DNA of 23,470 nucleotides from assembly GCA_023436925.1 (NCBI GenBank), contig JAEZHJ010000149.1, positions 1 through 23,470 of the forward strand, read 5' to 3'. Positions 11,105 through 19,407 of this stretch are shown here, in pieces. Below the pieces are notes generated by a model. The model had not been told where the DNA came from, made no database searches, and saw nothing but the letters and a program-made list of their open reading frames with translations. Source of the stretch: Actinomycetes bacterium (GTDB lineage Bacteria > Actinomycetota > Actinomycetes > Propionibacteriales > Propionibacteriaceae). Made by a program: the position numbers and the translations under genes. The stretch's first letter is position 1. Each line of letters opens with the position of its first letter.

Positions 11105-11117
11105 CGGCCGACGGCCG
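11105..11117 (-). terminator. Weak hairpin after aroB
   Basis: CGGCC-GTC-GGCCG forms a 5-bp stem directly after the aroB TGA (11122-11120). There is no U-tract, so it is a weak terminator candidate at best. Confidence 0.3.
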
Positions 11118-11119
11118 CC

Positions 11120-12208
11120 TCACACCGACGGCGCGATGCTGCGGTAGGCGTCGGCCAGGGTGACCTCCGGTGGGTCGGCCACGATGGACGGCTCCGCCAG
11201 TCCGCGCAGCAGCACGAACCGCACGCTGCGGCCGCGGGCCTTCTTGTCCAGGCTGATCGCCGCCCGCAGGTCGGGCCAGGCACTCCCCGGGTAGCGCACC
11301 GGCAGCCCGGCGGCGTGCAGCACCTCCCGGTGCCGGGCGACCAGGGCCTCGTCGATCAGGTCGAGGCGGTGGGCGAGTTCGGCGGCAAAGACCATCCCGA
11401 CGCTGATCGCCTGGCCGTGCCGCCAACCGTAGTTCTGGTGGCGCTCGATGGCGTGGCCCAGGGTGTGGCCGTAGTTCAGCGCCTCCCGGCCGATGTCGGT
11501 GCCGCTGCCGGTCCGCTCCCGCAGGTCGGCCGAGACGACCGCCGCCTTCACCGCCACCGCCCGGCGGATCAGGTCGGCCTGCCGCTCGGACGGCTGCAGC
11601 GCCCCGGCCGGGTCGGCCTCGAAGTCGGTGAGGATCACCGGGTCCGCGATGAACCCGCACTTCAGCACCTCGGCGAAGCCGGACCGCACCTCCGCCTCGG
11701 GCAGGGTGGCGAGGAAGTCGAGGTCGGCCAGCACCGTGAAGGGCTCGTGGAAGGCCCCGACCAGGTTCTTGCCGGCGGGCAGGTTGATGCCGGTCTTGCC
11801 GCCGACCGCGGCGTCCACCATCGCCAGCACGGTGGTCGGCAGCGCCACATAGCGCACCCCCCGCAGCCAGGTCGCGGCGACGAATCCGGCCAGGTCGGTG
11901 GTGGCGCCCCCACCCAGGCCCAGCACCGCGTCCGACCTGGTGAAGCCGGCGGCAGCCAGCGACTCCCAGCAGTACTGCAGGACGGCCGGGGTCTTGGCCT
12001 GCTCGGCGTCCGGCACCCGGATCAGGTGCACCTCGTGGTCGAGCCCGGCGGTGATGTGCTTGGCCAGACCCGCCAGGCCGTCGGGGTGCAGGACGGCGAC
12101 CCGTTCGACACCGTCGAGGAACTCGGGCAGCAACCCGGACACCCCGTGGCCGATGAGCACCTGGTAGGGCTGCTCGGCGGCCACGTCGACGGGTTCCCAG
12201 GTCGTCAT
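11120..12208 (-). CDS. aroB: 3-dehydroquinate synthase
   Basis: NAD-dependent, metal-binding enzyme converting DAHP to 3-dehydroquinate, the second shikimate-pathway step. The 362-residue product carries LGLGGGATTDLAGFVAATWLRGV (NAD-binding region), PTTVLAMVDAAVGGKTGINLPAGKNLVG, FAEVLKCGF, and the metal-ligand segment LNYGHTLGHAIE with later H residues in YGWRHGQAISVGM. Length and motifs are normal. The ATG at 12208 overlaps the aroK stop as ATGA, so the two are probably translationally coupled. The frame extends upstream within aroK, but only this start matches the family. Confidence 0.97.
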   Translation of the reverse strand: MTTWEPVDVAAEQPYQVLIGHGVSGLLPEFLDGVERVAVLHPDGLAGLAKHITAGLDHEVHLIRVPDAEQAKTPAVLQYCWESLAAAGFTRSDAVLGLGGGATTDLAGFVAATWLRGVRYVALPTTVLAMVDAAVGGKTGINLPAGKNLVGAFHEPFTVLADLDFLATLPEAEVRSGFAEVLKCGFIADPVILTDFEADPAGALQPSERQADLIRRAVAVKAAVVSADLRERTGSGTDIGREALNYGHTLGHAIERHQNYGWRHGQAISVGMVFAAELAHRLDLIDEALVARHREVLHAAGLPVRYPGSAWPDLRAAISLDKKARGRSVRFVLLRGLAEPSIVADPPEVTLADAYRSIAPSV

Positions 12209-12714
12209 GCGATGCCTTCCCATGCCTGCTCCACACCCTCTGCGGCTCGTGCGACGTCCAGTCGATCGGTGTCGAGCCGGAGGGTGGCGACCGCTGCATA
12301 CCAGGGGTCCCGTTCCCGAAGCTGGGCTTCGAGCCGGCCCCGAACCGCGACGAGTGTCTCCATACCCAGCGCGGTCATCCCCAGTCGCCGGGCGGCCTGG
12401 GTCGCCGACACCTGGAGCCACAGCACCGGCTTGCCGGCCAGCGCGTCCCGCACCGCGGGCTCCGCCACCGCGCCGCTGCCGAGCGCAATGATCCCGTCGT
12501 GGTCCAGCGCCGCGAGGCACACCCCGGTCTCGGCGGCCGCGATCTGCCCGGACGGCAGGCTGGCCCAGGCCTCCGGGAGGCTGAGGCCCAGTTCGGCGAC
12601 CAGCAGGTCGTCGGTGTCGGTGAAGGCGACACCGGTCCGCTGGGCCACCGTGCGGCCGAGGGTGGTCTTGCCGGACGCGGGGGCGCCGACCAGGACGAGC
12701 CGGCGTCCGCTCAC
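12205..12714 (-). CDS. aroK: Shikimate kinase-like protein, atypical active site
   Basis: Sits exactly where shikimate kinase belongs, between aroC and aroB, and has the P-loop GAPASGKTT (10-18), the FTDTDD segment with Asp33/Asp35, Arg109-Arg110 and RDPWY with Arg135. Its 169 residues are a normal length. Against the Mycobacterium tuberculosis enzyme from memory, three expected features are changed. The FRxxE segment holding the shikimate-binding Arg58 reads GQIAAAE with no Arg. The GGG loop is GSG (79-81). The lid Arg-Pro is missing (MTALGME). I re-derived the translation from the DNA and the frame is intact. The GTG at 12714 overlaps the aroC stop (GTGA); an adjacent GTG at 12717 is also possible. 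ATP-binding features are kept, so a kinase role is likely, but activity on shikimate is uncertain. Confidence 0.85.
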   Translation of the reverse strand: MSGRRLVLVGAPASGKTTLGRTVAQRTGVAFTDTDDLLVAELGLSLPEAWASLPSGQIAAAETGVCLAALDHDGIIALGSGAVAEPAVRDALAGKPVLWLQVSATQAARRLGMTALGMETLVAVRGRLEAQLRERDPWYAAVATLRLDTDRLDVARAAEGVEQAWEGIA

Positions 12715-13898
12715 CACAGCCGCTTCTCGGCCAGCCGGGCCAGGTAGCCGTCCAGGTTGCGGCGGGTTTCGGCCACCGAGTCCCCGCCGAACTTCTCCAG
12801 CACTGCCTCGGCCAGGACGAGGGTGACCATCGCTTCGGCGACCACCCCGGCGGCCGGGACGGCGCACACGTCGGAACGCTGGTGGTGGGCCTGCGCGGCC
12901 TCCCCCGTGGTCACGTCCACGGTGCGCAGGGCGCGCGGGACGGTGGCGATCGGCTTCATCGCGGCGCGGACGCGCAGCGGCTCGCCGTTGCTCATCCCGC
13001 CCTCGGTCCCACCGGAGCGGTTGGACGGGCGGGTCACCCGGGTGTCCCCGGGCAGCATCTCGTCGTGGGCCAGCGAACCGCGGGTGGCGGCCAGCGCGAA
13101 GCCGTCGCCGACCTCGACCCCCTTGATCGCCTGGATGCCCATCAGGCAGGCCGCGAGCCGGGCGTCGAGCCGGCGGTCCCACTGGACGTGGGAGCCCAGG
13201 CCCGGGGGCAGCCCGTAGGCCAGCACCTCCACCACCCCGCCCAAGGTGTCGCCCTCGGTGCGGGCCAGTTCGATCTCGGCCTGCATCCGCGCGCTGGCGT
13301 CCGGGTCGAAGCAGCGCACCGGGTCGGCGTCCACCGCCGCCAGGTCCGCGGGCTGCGGCAGCGCGGTGGACTCGCTCGCGGCGCCGCCGATCGCGACGAC
13401 GTGGCTGAGCACCTGGATCCCGGCGGCCTGGGCGAGGAAGTTGGCGGCCACCTTGGCGATCGCGACCCGGGCGGCGGTCTCCCGCGCGGAGGCCCGCTCG
13501 AGGATCGGCCGGGCCTCGTCGAAGTCGTACTTCTGCATCCCGGGCAGGTCTGCGTGACCCGGCCGCGGCCGGGTGAGGGCTGCGTTGCGGGCCAGGCCGG
13601 CCAGTTCCTCGGCGGGCACCGGGTCGGCGGCCATCACGGTCTCCCACTTGGGCCACTCGGTGTTGCCGACCATGATCGCCACCGGGGAGCCGAGCGTCTC
13701 GCCGTGCCGGATCCCGGCCAGCAGCGTCACCTCGTCGGCTTCGAACTTCATCCGGGCGCCACGACCCAGTCCGAGCCGCCGCCTGGCCAGGGCCGCCTGG
13801 ATCTCGTCGCTGGTCACGCTGACGTGGGCCGGGAGGCCTTCGATGGTGGCGACGAGGGCGCGGCCGTGGGACTCCCCCGCGGTGAGGAAACGAAGCAT
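12711..13898 (-). CDS. aroC: Chorismate synthase
   Basis: Final step of the shikimate pathway: reduced-FMN-dependent elimination of phosphate from EPSP to give chorismate. The 395-residue product begins MLRFLTAGESHGRALVATIEGLP. The family signatures GLGRGARMKFEADEV, RPRPGHADLPGMQKYDFDEARPILERASARETAARVA and SNRSGGTEGGMSNGEPL follow. The ATG at 13898 lacks an obvious ribosome site, but the start exactly matches the family N-terminus. It lies 39 bp after the second mltG, in the place where aroE would often come first. It overlaps aroK by 4 bp and leads the aroC-aroK-aroB block. Confidence 0.97.
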   Translation of the reverse strand: MLRFLTAGESHGRALVATIEGLPAHVSVTSDEIQAALARRRLGLGRGARMKFEADEVTLLAGIRHGETLGSPVAIMVGNTEWPKWETVMAADPVPAEELAGLARNAALTRPRPGHADLPGMQKYDFDEARPILERASARETAARVAIAKVAANFLAQAAGIQVLSHVVAIGGAASESTALPQPADLAAVDADPVRCFDPDASARMQAEIELARTEGDTLGGVVEVLAYGLPPGLGSHVQWDRRLDARLAACLMGIQAIKGVEVGDGFALAATRGSLAHDEMLPGDTRVTRPSNRSGGTEGGMSNGEPLRVRAAMKPIATVPRALRTVDVTTGEAAQAHHQRSDVCAVPAAGVVAEAMVTLVLAEAVLEKFGGDSVAETRRNLDGYLARLAEKRLW

Positions 13899-13937
13899 GG
13901 GCGTCAGTGTGTCACGGAGTCGGGAAGGGTCCTGACC

Positions 13938-15068
13938 TCAGTCACAGATCTTGTCGCGGGCCGGATCCTCGGCACACCAGGCGCGGTACTTCTCCACGCT
14001 CTTGCGGAAGCCTGCCTCGTCCGAGCTGAACTCGGTCTCGCCGGTTTCCAGGTTCACCGTGACGAAGTAGAGCCAGTCGCCCTCCTCGGGGTTCACCGCC
14101 GCCTTGAGGGTGGCCCGGCCCGGGGAGTTGATCGGGGTGGGCGGCAGTCCCTTGTTCACGCGCGTGTTGTAGGGCGAGTCCAGGTTGTAGTTGGTCTGCT
14201 CGAGCCCTTCCTTCCACGAGGCGTAGATCGCGGTGGAGTCCATGCCGAGCGTCATGCCCCGTTCCAGCCGGTTGAAGATGACCCGCGCCACCTTGGGGCG
14301 GTCCTCGTCGCGGAAGACCTCCTTCTCGATGATGCTGGCGATGATCACCGCCTCGTAGGGCGTGATGCCGAGTTCCTCGGCTCGATCGACCAGGTCCAGG
14401 TCCTTGGCGACCTGGCCGAACTGCTTGGTGGCGAGTTTCACGACGTCGGCAGCCTTCGGGGACGCGGGCAGCTCGTAGGTGTCGGGGAACAGGAAGCCTT
14501 CGGCGGACTTCTTCACCCACTTCGGCAGGCCGAGCTTCTTGTAGTCCTTGAGCGCGGCGTTCAGTTGCTTCTTCGACAGCCCGGTCGCCTTCGCCATCTG
14601 GTTGACGAGCTGGTCCATCCGCTGGCCCTCGGTCAGCGTCATCAGGTCCCGGATGATGTTCGCCGGGTCGAGCAGCATCGACAGTGCGAGCTTGGCAGGA
14701 ATCTGGGTGCGAAGGTTGTACCGGCCGGCCTGGATCTTGGTCGAGTCGGGATTGGCGGCGGCCTCCCGGTCGAAGGCCTTCGCGGTCTTGATCACGTCGT
14801 GCTCGACGAGCAGGTCGGCGATCGCCGAGACCGTGGTGCCCTTCCCGATCGTGACCTCGACCGGCTCGACGCCCTCGCCGATGTAGTCCTCGGTGGTACG
14901 CAGGCTCAGCCAGGCCTCCTGCACGCGGGTGGAGATGAGGGTGCCCCCGGTGACCAGCACCCCGACGCTGAGCAAGACGGCGAAGGCGCTGCGCACCCGC
15001 AGCCAGACTTCCTTGCCGCTGATCTTGCCGGTGTCGGGATCGCGCAGGTTACGGGTCAGCCAGCCCAT
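13938..15068 (-). CDS. mltG: Endolytic murein transglycosylase MltG, downstream copy of tandem pair
   Basis: Membrane-anchored lytic transglycosylase that cuts nascent glycan strands. The 376-residue protein has a cytoplasmic N-terminus and one membrane segment (about 28-47, FAVLLSVGVLVTGG). A LysM-like region follows, then the YceG core with EGFLFPDTYELP (190-201), SIIEKEV with catalytic Glu248, DEDRPKVARVIFNRL, YNTRVNKGLPPTPINSPG and GDWLYFVTV. It ends WC-x9-CD. Unlike the upstream copy it is rich in lysine, for example in KKQLNAALKDYKKLGLPKWVKK. In the substrate segment the usual Q-x-D reads GMD. The ATG at 15068 has GAGGAG close upstream. The neighbour aroC lacks the usual aroE in front. 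Confidence 0.95.
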   Translation of the reverse strand: MGWLTRNLRDPDTGKISGKEVWLRVRSAFAVLLSVGVLVTGGTLISTRVQEAWLSLRTTEDYIGEGVEPVEVTIGKGTTVSAIADLLVEHDVIKTAKAFDREAAANPDSTKIQAGRYNLRTQIPAKLALSMLLDPANIIRDLMTLTEGQRMDQLVNQMAKATGLSKKQLNAALKDYKKLGLPKWVKKSAEGFLFPDTYELPASPKAADVVKLATKQFGQVAKDLDLVDRAEELGITPYEAVIIASIIEKEVFRDEDRPKVARVIFNRLERGMTLGMDSTAIYASWKEGLEQTNYNLDSPYNTRVNKGLPPTPINSPGRATLKAAVNPEEGDWLYFVTVNLETGETEFSSDEAGFRKSVEKYRAWCAEDPARDKICD

Positions 15069-15152
15069 CGACTCCTCGCCCTTCCTTGTGATGGTGGGGT
15101 CTGCCGGCCAGACTACTCGACACGGTCGCGCTGCCTGCCGGGACTGGCCGGG
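15069..15152 (-). promoter_or_regulatory. 84-bp spacer between the two mltG genes
   Basis: Holds a TAGTCT (15115-15110, TANNNT type) about 40 bases before the second mltG, a small TCTG/CAGA hairpin over GCCGG, and GGAAGGG plus GAGGAG ribosome-site-like motifs. No -35 is recognisable. The spacing contrasts with the overlapping junctions around it and allows separate expression of the second copy. Confidence 0.3.
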
Positions 15153-16268
15153 TCAGCCGCACTTGGCGCGGTTCGCGTCACTGGCGCGACACCAGGCCTG
15201 CAGTTCCTCCACCGCCTTCTGGTGCTCGGCGTAGGTGGAGGTGAACCGGGTCTCCCCGGTGTCCAGGTCGACCGCGACGAAGTACAGCCAGTCGCCCTCG
15301 GCGGGGTCGATCGCCGAGGCCAGCGCCGCTTCACCCGGCGAGGAGATCGGGCCCGGCGGCAAACCCTCGTGCTTGTAGGTGTTGTACGGGGAGTCGTTGT
15401 CCCGGTCCTCGGCCGACGTCCACACCGACCCGCTGTCTCCGACGGCGTAGTGCACGGTGGAGTCCATCTGCAGCGGCATGCCCTGCTCGAGCCGGTTGTA
15501 GATCACCCGGGCGACCTTGGGACGGTCCTCGGCGCGGGCCACCTCCCGCTCGACGATGCTGGCGACGGTGAGCGCCTCCAGCGGGGTGATCGACAGGTCC
15601 GAGGCGCGCGCCTCGAAGTCGATCTCGTCGGTGACCTCGCGGAAGCGCGCGGTGGCCAGTTCCACCATCGACACCGCGTCCAGCGGGGTCGGCAACTCGT
15701 AGGTGTCGGGGAACAGGACACCCTCGGCATTGTCCCCGGCCCAGGTCGGCAGGCCGAGCGGGGCCGGGTCGGCCAGCAACTCCTCGAAGGAGGACGCGGG
15801 CAGCCCGGAGGCGGCCGCCATCGCCTTGATGTGATCGGTCAGCCGGGCACCCTCGCGCAGTCGGAAGATGTTGCGCTCGACATTGGCCGGGTCGAGCAGC
15901 ATCTCGACCGCGGTGCTGGCCGGGATCTGCGCGCGCAGCCGGAAGGTGCCGGCCTGGAGGGTGGAGGCCGCCGGAACCTCGCCGGCGGCCTTGACGAAGG
16001 CGGTCGCCGAGGCCACCACATCCGCCTCGGTCAGCAGTTCGCCGATCCGGGTCAGGCTGGAGCCCTTGGGAATGGTGACGATGACCTCCTCGCCACCCGG
16101 GCCGGGGTAGTCGGCGACCGCGAACCAGCCGCGGGCACTGTCCCGCAGGAACACCCAGCCGATGCCGGCACCGCCGAGCACGACCACCAGCGACACGAGC
16201 AGGGCGATCCAGCCGCGGGCACGGCCCGGACGGTCCTCGTCCGGCTCGATGGCACGGCGGGCAGTCAT
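15153..16268 (-). CDS. mltG: Endolytic murein transglycosylase MltG, upstream copy of tandem pair
   Basis: Same family and topology as its neighbour: an Arg/Asp-rich cytoplasmic start, a membrane segment at about 21-41 (LLVSLVVVLGGAGIGWVF), then the extracellular YceG domain. Key segments are AEGVLFPDTYELP (181-193), SIVEREV with catalytic Glu240, EDRPKVARVIYNRL, LQMDSTVHYA, SPYNTYKHEGLPPGPISSPG and GDWLYFVAV. The C-terminus is WC-x9-CG, a possible extracellular disulfide shared with the second copy. This copy keeps the canonical Q-M-D-S-T and YNTY residues, so it is the better candidate for the ancestral enzyme. The ATG at 16268 overlaps the ruvX stop (ATGA). The frame continues upstream inside ruvX but does not match the family there. 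Confidence 0.95.
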   Translation of the reverse strand: MTARRAIEPDEDRPGRARGWIALLVSLVVVLGGAGIGWVFLRDSARGWFAVADYPGPGGEEVIVTIPKGSSLTRIGELLTEADVVASATAFVKAAGEVPAASTLQAGTFRLRAQIPASTAVEMLLDPANVERNIFRLREGARLTDHIKAMAAASGLPASSFEELLADPAPLGLPTWAGDNAEGVLFPDTYELPTPLDAVSMVELATARFREVTDEIDFEARASDLSITPLEALTVASIVEREVARAEDRPKVARVIYNRLEQGMPLQMDSTVHYAVGDSGSVWTSAEDRDNDSPYNTYKHEGLPPGPISSPGEAALASAIDPAEGDWLYFVAVDLDTGETRFTSTYAEHQKAVEELQAWCRASDANRAKCG

Positions 16269-16711
16269 CGCAGTTCTCCTGGGGCTTGGCCGGTGGCGCG
16301 CTCCTGGTCGAGCGCTCCCTCCAAGATAGCGACCGCAGCCGCCTGGTCGATCACCCGGCGCTGCCGGCGGGTGTTGCGGCCGGCCTGCCCGAGCTTGCGC
16401 GAGGCGGCGGCGGTGCTGAGCCGTTCGTCGACCAGCCGGACCGGCAGCCCGGGCAGCGCCGCGGCGAGCTCGTCGGCCACCGTCCGGATCTTCGAGGCGG
16501 CGTACGACTCGGTGCCGGCCAGGGTCCGGGGCAGGCCGAGGACGAGCTCGATCGGGTCGTACTCCCCCACGAGGTCCCGGATCCGGGGGATCGCCGCAGG
16601 CCCGGCGGGCACCGTCTCGACCGGGTAGGCGAGGGTGCCGGCCGGGTCGCAGGCCGCGACCCCGATCCGCGCCTCGCCCCAGTCGATCGCCAGCCGGACG
16701 CCGGGACGCAT
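16265..16711 (-). CDS. ruvX: Holliday junction resolvase-like / pre-16S rRNA nuclease YqgF
   Basis: RNase H-like nuclease of the YqgF family, implicated in 16S rRNA 5' maturation and proposed as a Holliday junction resolvase. The 148-residue product shows the acidic active-site framework: LAIDWGEARIGVA near residue 7 (first Asp), LVLGLPRTLAGTE, VDERLSTAAA with its Glu, and the last Asp in DQAAAVAIL. Length is normal. The ATG at 16711 is 5 bp after the alaS stop, and the gene overlaps the following mltG (ATGA). alaS-ruvX-mltG is the conserved actinobacterial order. Confidence 0.95.
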   Translation of the reverse strand: MRPGVRLAIDWGEARIGVAACDPAGTLAYPVETVPAGPAAIPRIRDLVGEYDPIELVLGLPRTLAGTESYAASKIRTVADELAAALPGLPVRLVDERLSTAAASRKLGQAGRNTRRQRRVIDQAAAVAILEGALDQERATGQAPGELR

Positions 16712-16716
16712 CTGCC

Positions 16717-19365
16717 TCAGCCCTGCAGCGCGGCCCGGACGGCGTCCAGCGCCGCCGGTGCCCCCGCCGCATCGGTACCGCCGCCCTGGGCGAGGTCGTC
16801 GCGCCCACCGCCCCGGCCACCCAGGGCGGGTGCCGCGGCGCCGACCAGCGCACCGGCTCGGGCACCCAGGGCGCGCGCCGCCTCGGTGGTCGCCACGATC
16901 AGGGCAGGCTTGGTCTCGCCGCCGATCAGCGCCACCACCGCAGGCTCGCTGCCGAACCGGCTGCGGAGCTCCGTGGCGAGGGTGCGCAGGTCGTCGGCCG
17001 CCACGCCGGGCAGGTGTTCGGCAACGAGCCGATAGCCACCCACCGACTGGGCGCCGGAGACCAGCGCGGGCACCCGCTCCAGAAGTTGCCTGCTGCGGAC
17101 GGCGGCCAGTTCCTTCTCGGCCGCCTTCAGCTGCGCGACCAGCTTGGTGACGCGGTCAGTCAGCTGGTCCGGCTGGACCTTGAGCAGGTCGACGAGGTTG
17201 GCCACCAGGGCACGTTCCTTGGCCAGGTGGTCGAAGGCGTCAGCGCTCACCAGCGCCTCCACGCGACGGATCCCGGAGCCGACCGAAGCCTCGCCGAGCA
17301 GGCTGAGCAGCCCGATCTGCGAGGTGCGCTCGACGTGGGTGCCGCCGCACAGTTCCCGGGACCACGGGCCGGCGAACTCGACCATCCGGACGATGTCGCC
17401 GTACTTCTCGCCGAACATCGCCTGCGCGCCGAGAGCACGGGCCTCGGCCAGCGGCAGCTCGACCGCGGTCACCTCGTAGTCGGCGCGGATCGCCTCGTTG
17501 GCCACCCCCTCCAGGTCCTGCTGCAGCATCGCCGAGAGCGCCTGCGGGCTGTTGAAGTCGAACCGCAGGTAGCCGGGCCGGTTGTAGGAGCCGGCCTGGT
17601 GGGTGCCCTCGCCGAGCAGCTGGCGCAGCGCGGCGTTCACGATGTGGGTTGCGGTGTGCGCCTGGCAGGCGCGGGCGCGCGCCAGCGCGTCCACCGCCGC
17701 CGCCACCCTGGCGCCGGTCGCAAGCTCGCCGTCCTCGACCCGGACCTGGTGCACGACCAGCCCGGGGACGGGGCGCTGGACGTCCAGCACCTCGAGGGCG
17801 AGCCCGGACCCTGTGATCACGCCGGAGTCGGCGTCCTGGCCGCCGGCCTCGGCGTAGAACGGGGTCTCGTCCAGCACGACCTCGACGACGTCGCCCGGCC
17901 GCGCCACGTCGACGACCTTGCCGTCGGCGATGATGCCGCGGACGGTGGTCTCGGCGGTCAGGTCGGTGAACCCGAGGAAGGGGACCTCTCCTGCGGCACG
18001 CAGCGTCTTGTAGGCCTCGGACGAGACCGCCCCGGCCTTCTTCGCGCGGGCGTCCGCCTTGGCGCGGTCCTTCTGCTCCTGCATGAGCCGGCGGAAGCCC
18101 TCGCGGTCGACCTCCAGGCCCTGCTCGGCTGCCATCTCGAGGGTCAGGTCGATCGGGAAGCCGTAGGTGTCGTGCAGCTTGAACGCGCTGTCACCGGGCA
18201 GGGCGCCGGCACCCGACGCCTTTGCCTCGGCCGCGGCGAGGTCGAAGATCTGCGTTCCCGCCGTCAGGGTGCGCCGGAACGCCTCCTCCTCGGCGTAGGC
18301 GAGCTGGCTGACCCGCGGCCACTGCTGGTCGATCTCGGGGTAGGAGGTCGCCATCTTCTCCCGGCTCACCGGCAGCAGTTCGGGCAGCACCGGGTCGTTG
18401 ACGCCGAGCAGCCGCATCGCCCGGATCGAACGGCGCAGCAGCCGGCGCAGCACGTAGCCACGCGCCTCGTTGCCGGGCGTCACGCCGTCGGTCATCAGCA
18501 TGAGCGAGGAGCGGACGTGGTCGGCGACCACCCGCATCCTGACGTCATCGGTCGGGTCGGCTCCATAGCGTCGACCGGCCAGCTCACCGGCCTTGGCCAG
18601 CACCGGGTAGACCTCGTCGATCTCGTACATGTTGTCGACGCCCTGCAGCAGGTAGGCGATCCGCTCCAGGCCCGCGCCGGTGTCGATGTTCTTGCTGGGC
18701 AGCGGCCCCACCACGTCGAAGTCGTCCTTGGCACGGACGGCCGACAGTTCCTCGGTCTGGAAGACCAGGTTCCAGATCTCCAGGAACCGGTCCTCGTCGG
18801 CGATCGGGCCGCCGTCGGCGCCGAACTCGGGGCCGCGGTCGATGTAGATCTCCGAGCAGGGACCGCCCGGGCCGGGGATCCCCATGTGCCAGTAGTTGTC
18901 CTTGAGCCCGCGGCGCTGGATCCGCTGGTCCGGGATGCCGACCTTGCGCCACAGCGCGGCTGCCTCATCGTCGTCGAGGTAGACCGTCACCCAGACCTTG
19001 TCGGGGTCGAAGCCGAGTCCGCCGTCGGCCACCGAGCCGGTGACCAACTGCCAGGCGAAGTCGATCGCGCCTTCCTTGAAGTAGTCGCCGAAGGAGAAGT
19101 TCCCCAGCATCTGGAAGAAGGTGCCGTGCCGGGTGGTCTTGCCGACCTCCTCGATGTCGAGGGTGCGGACGCACTTCTGCACGCTCACCGCGCGCTTGAA
19201 GGGGGCCTCCTCGGCGCCGGTGAAGTACGGCTTGAACGGCACCATGCCCGCATTGACGAAGAGCAGGGTGGGGTCGTTGTAGACCAGGGGGGTCGAGGGC
19301 ACGACGGTGTGTTCGCGCGCCGCGAAGAAGTCAAGGAAGCGCTGCCGGACGTCAGCGGTGTTCAT
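16717..19365 (-). CDS. alaS: Alanyl-tRNA synthetase
   Basis: Charges tRNA-Ala. The 882-residue protein contains the class II catalytic core with TRHGTFFQMLGNFSFGDYFKEG (78-99), GPGGPCSEIY (165-174) and SKNIDTGAGLERIAYLLQG. The editing domain has the zinc/water ligands HTATH (570-574) and CGGTH (673-677). The C-terminal DHHA1/C-Ala part ends with the glycine-rich GGRGGGRDDLAQGGG near 849-863. The ATG at 19365 is chosen because AGGAA lies 7 bases upstream and the family N-terminus is MNTADVRQRFLDFF; a TTG 27 bases further upstream is open but unnecessary. ruvX follows after 5 bp. Confidence 0.97.
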   Translation of the reverse strand: MNTADVRQRFLDFFAAREHTVVPSTPLVYNDPTLLFVNAGMVPFKPYFTGAEEAPFKRAVSVQKCVRTLDIEEVGKTTRHGTFFQMLGNFSFGDYFKEGAIDFAWQLVTGSVADGGLGFDPDKVWVTVYLDDDEAAALWRKVGIPDQRIQRRGLKDNYWHMGIPGPGGPCSEIYIDRGPEFGADGGPIADEDRFLEIWNLVFQTEELSAVRAKDDFDVVGPLPSKNIDTGAGLERIAYLLQGVDNMYEIDEVYPVLAKAGELAGRRYGADPTDDVRMRVVADHVRSSLMLMTDGVTPGNEARGYVLRRLLRRSIRAMRLLGVNDPVLPELLPVSREKMATSYPEIDQQWPRVSQLAYAEEEAFRRTLTAGTQIFDLAAAEAKASGAGALPGDSAFKLHDTYGFPIDLTLEMAAEQGLEVDREGFRRLMQEQKDRAKADARAKKAGAVSSEAYKTLRAAGEVPFLGFTDLTAETTVRGIIADGKVVDVARPGDVVEVVLDETPFYAEAGGQDADSGVITGSGLALEVLDVQRPVPGLVVHQVRVEDGELATGARVAAAVDALARARACQAHTATHIVNAALRQLLGEGTHQAGSYNRPGYLRFDFNSPQALSAMLQQDLEGVANEAIRADYEVTAVELPLAEARALGAQAMFGEKYGDIVRMVEFAGPWSRELCGGTHVERTSQIGLLSLLGEASVGSGIRRVEALVSADAFDHLAKERALVANLVDLLKVQPDQLTDRVTKLVAQLKAAEKELAAVRSRQLLERVPALVSGAQSVGGYRLVAEHLPGVAADDLRTLATELRSRFGSEPAVVALIGGETKPALIVATTEAARALGARAGALVGAAAPALGGRGGGRDDLAQGGGTDAAGAPAALDAVRAALQG

Positions 19366-19372
19366 CGGGTTG

Positions 19373-19377
19373 TTCCT
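19373..19377 (-). promoter_or_regulatory. Ribosome binding site of alaS
   Basis: AGGAA on the minus strand lies 7 bases before ATG 19365 and decides against the in-frame TTG at 19392. Confidence 0.65.
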
Positions 19378-19407
19378 AACTGGGTGATGCAACGGCGGGG
19401 TTGTCCT

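Noticed and set aside
11035..11119. Riboswitch or tRNA in the efp leader
   Set aside because: Too short and without cloverleaf or known aptamer features; only a 5-bp hairpin and a -10-like hexamer are present.
12205..12714. aroK as a frameshifted pseudogene
   Set aside because: The frame was read codon by codon and is open from GTG to TGA, with normal length and clean overlaps with both neighbours; the odd residues are substitutions.
12882..16628. Very long open frame on the plus strand opposite aroC, both mltG genes and ruvX
   Set aside because: Composition is the antisense shadow of GC-rich codons, with no recognisable domain, and the minus strand carries well-matched family proteins throughout.
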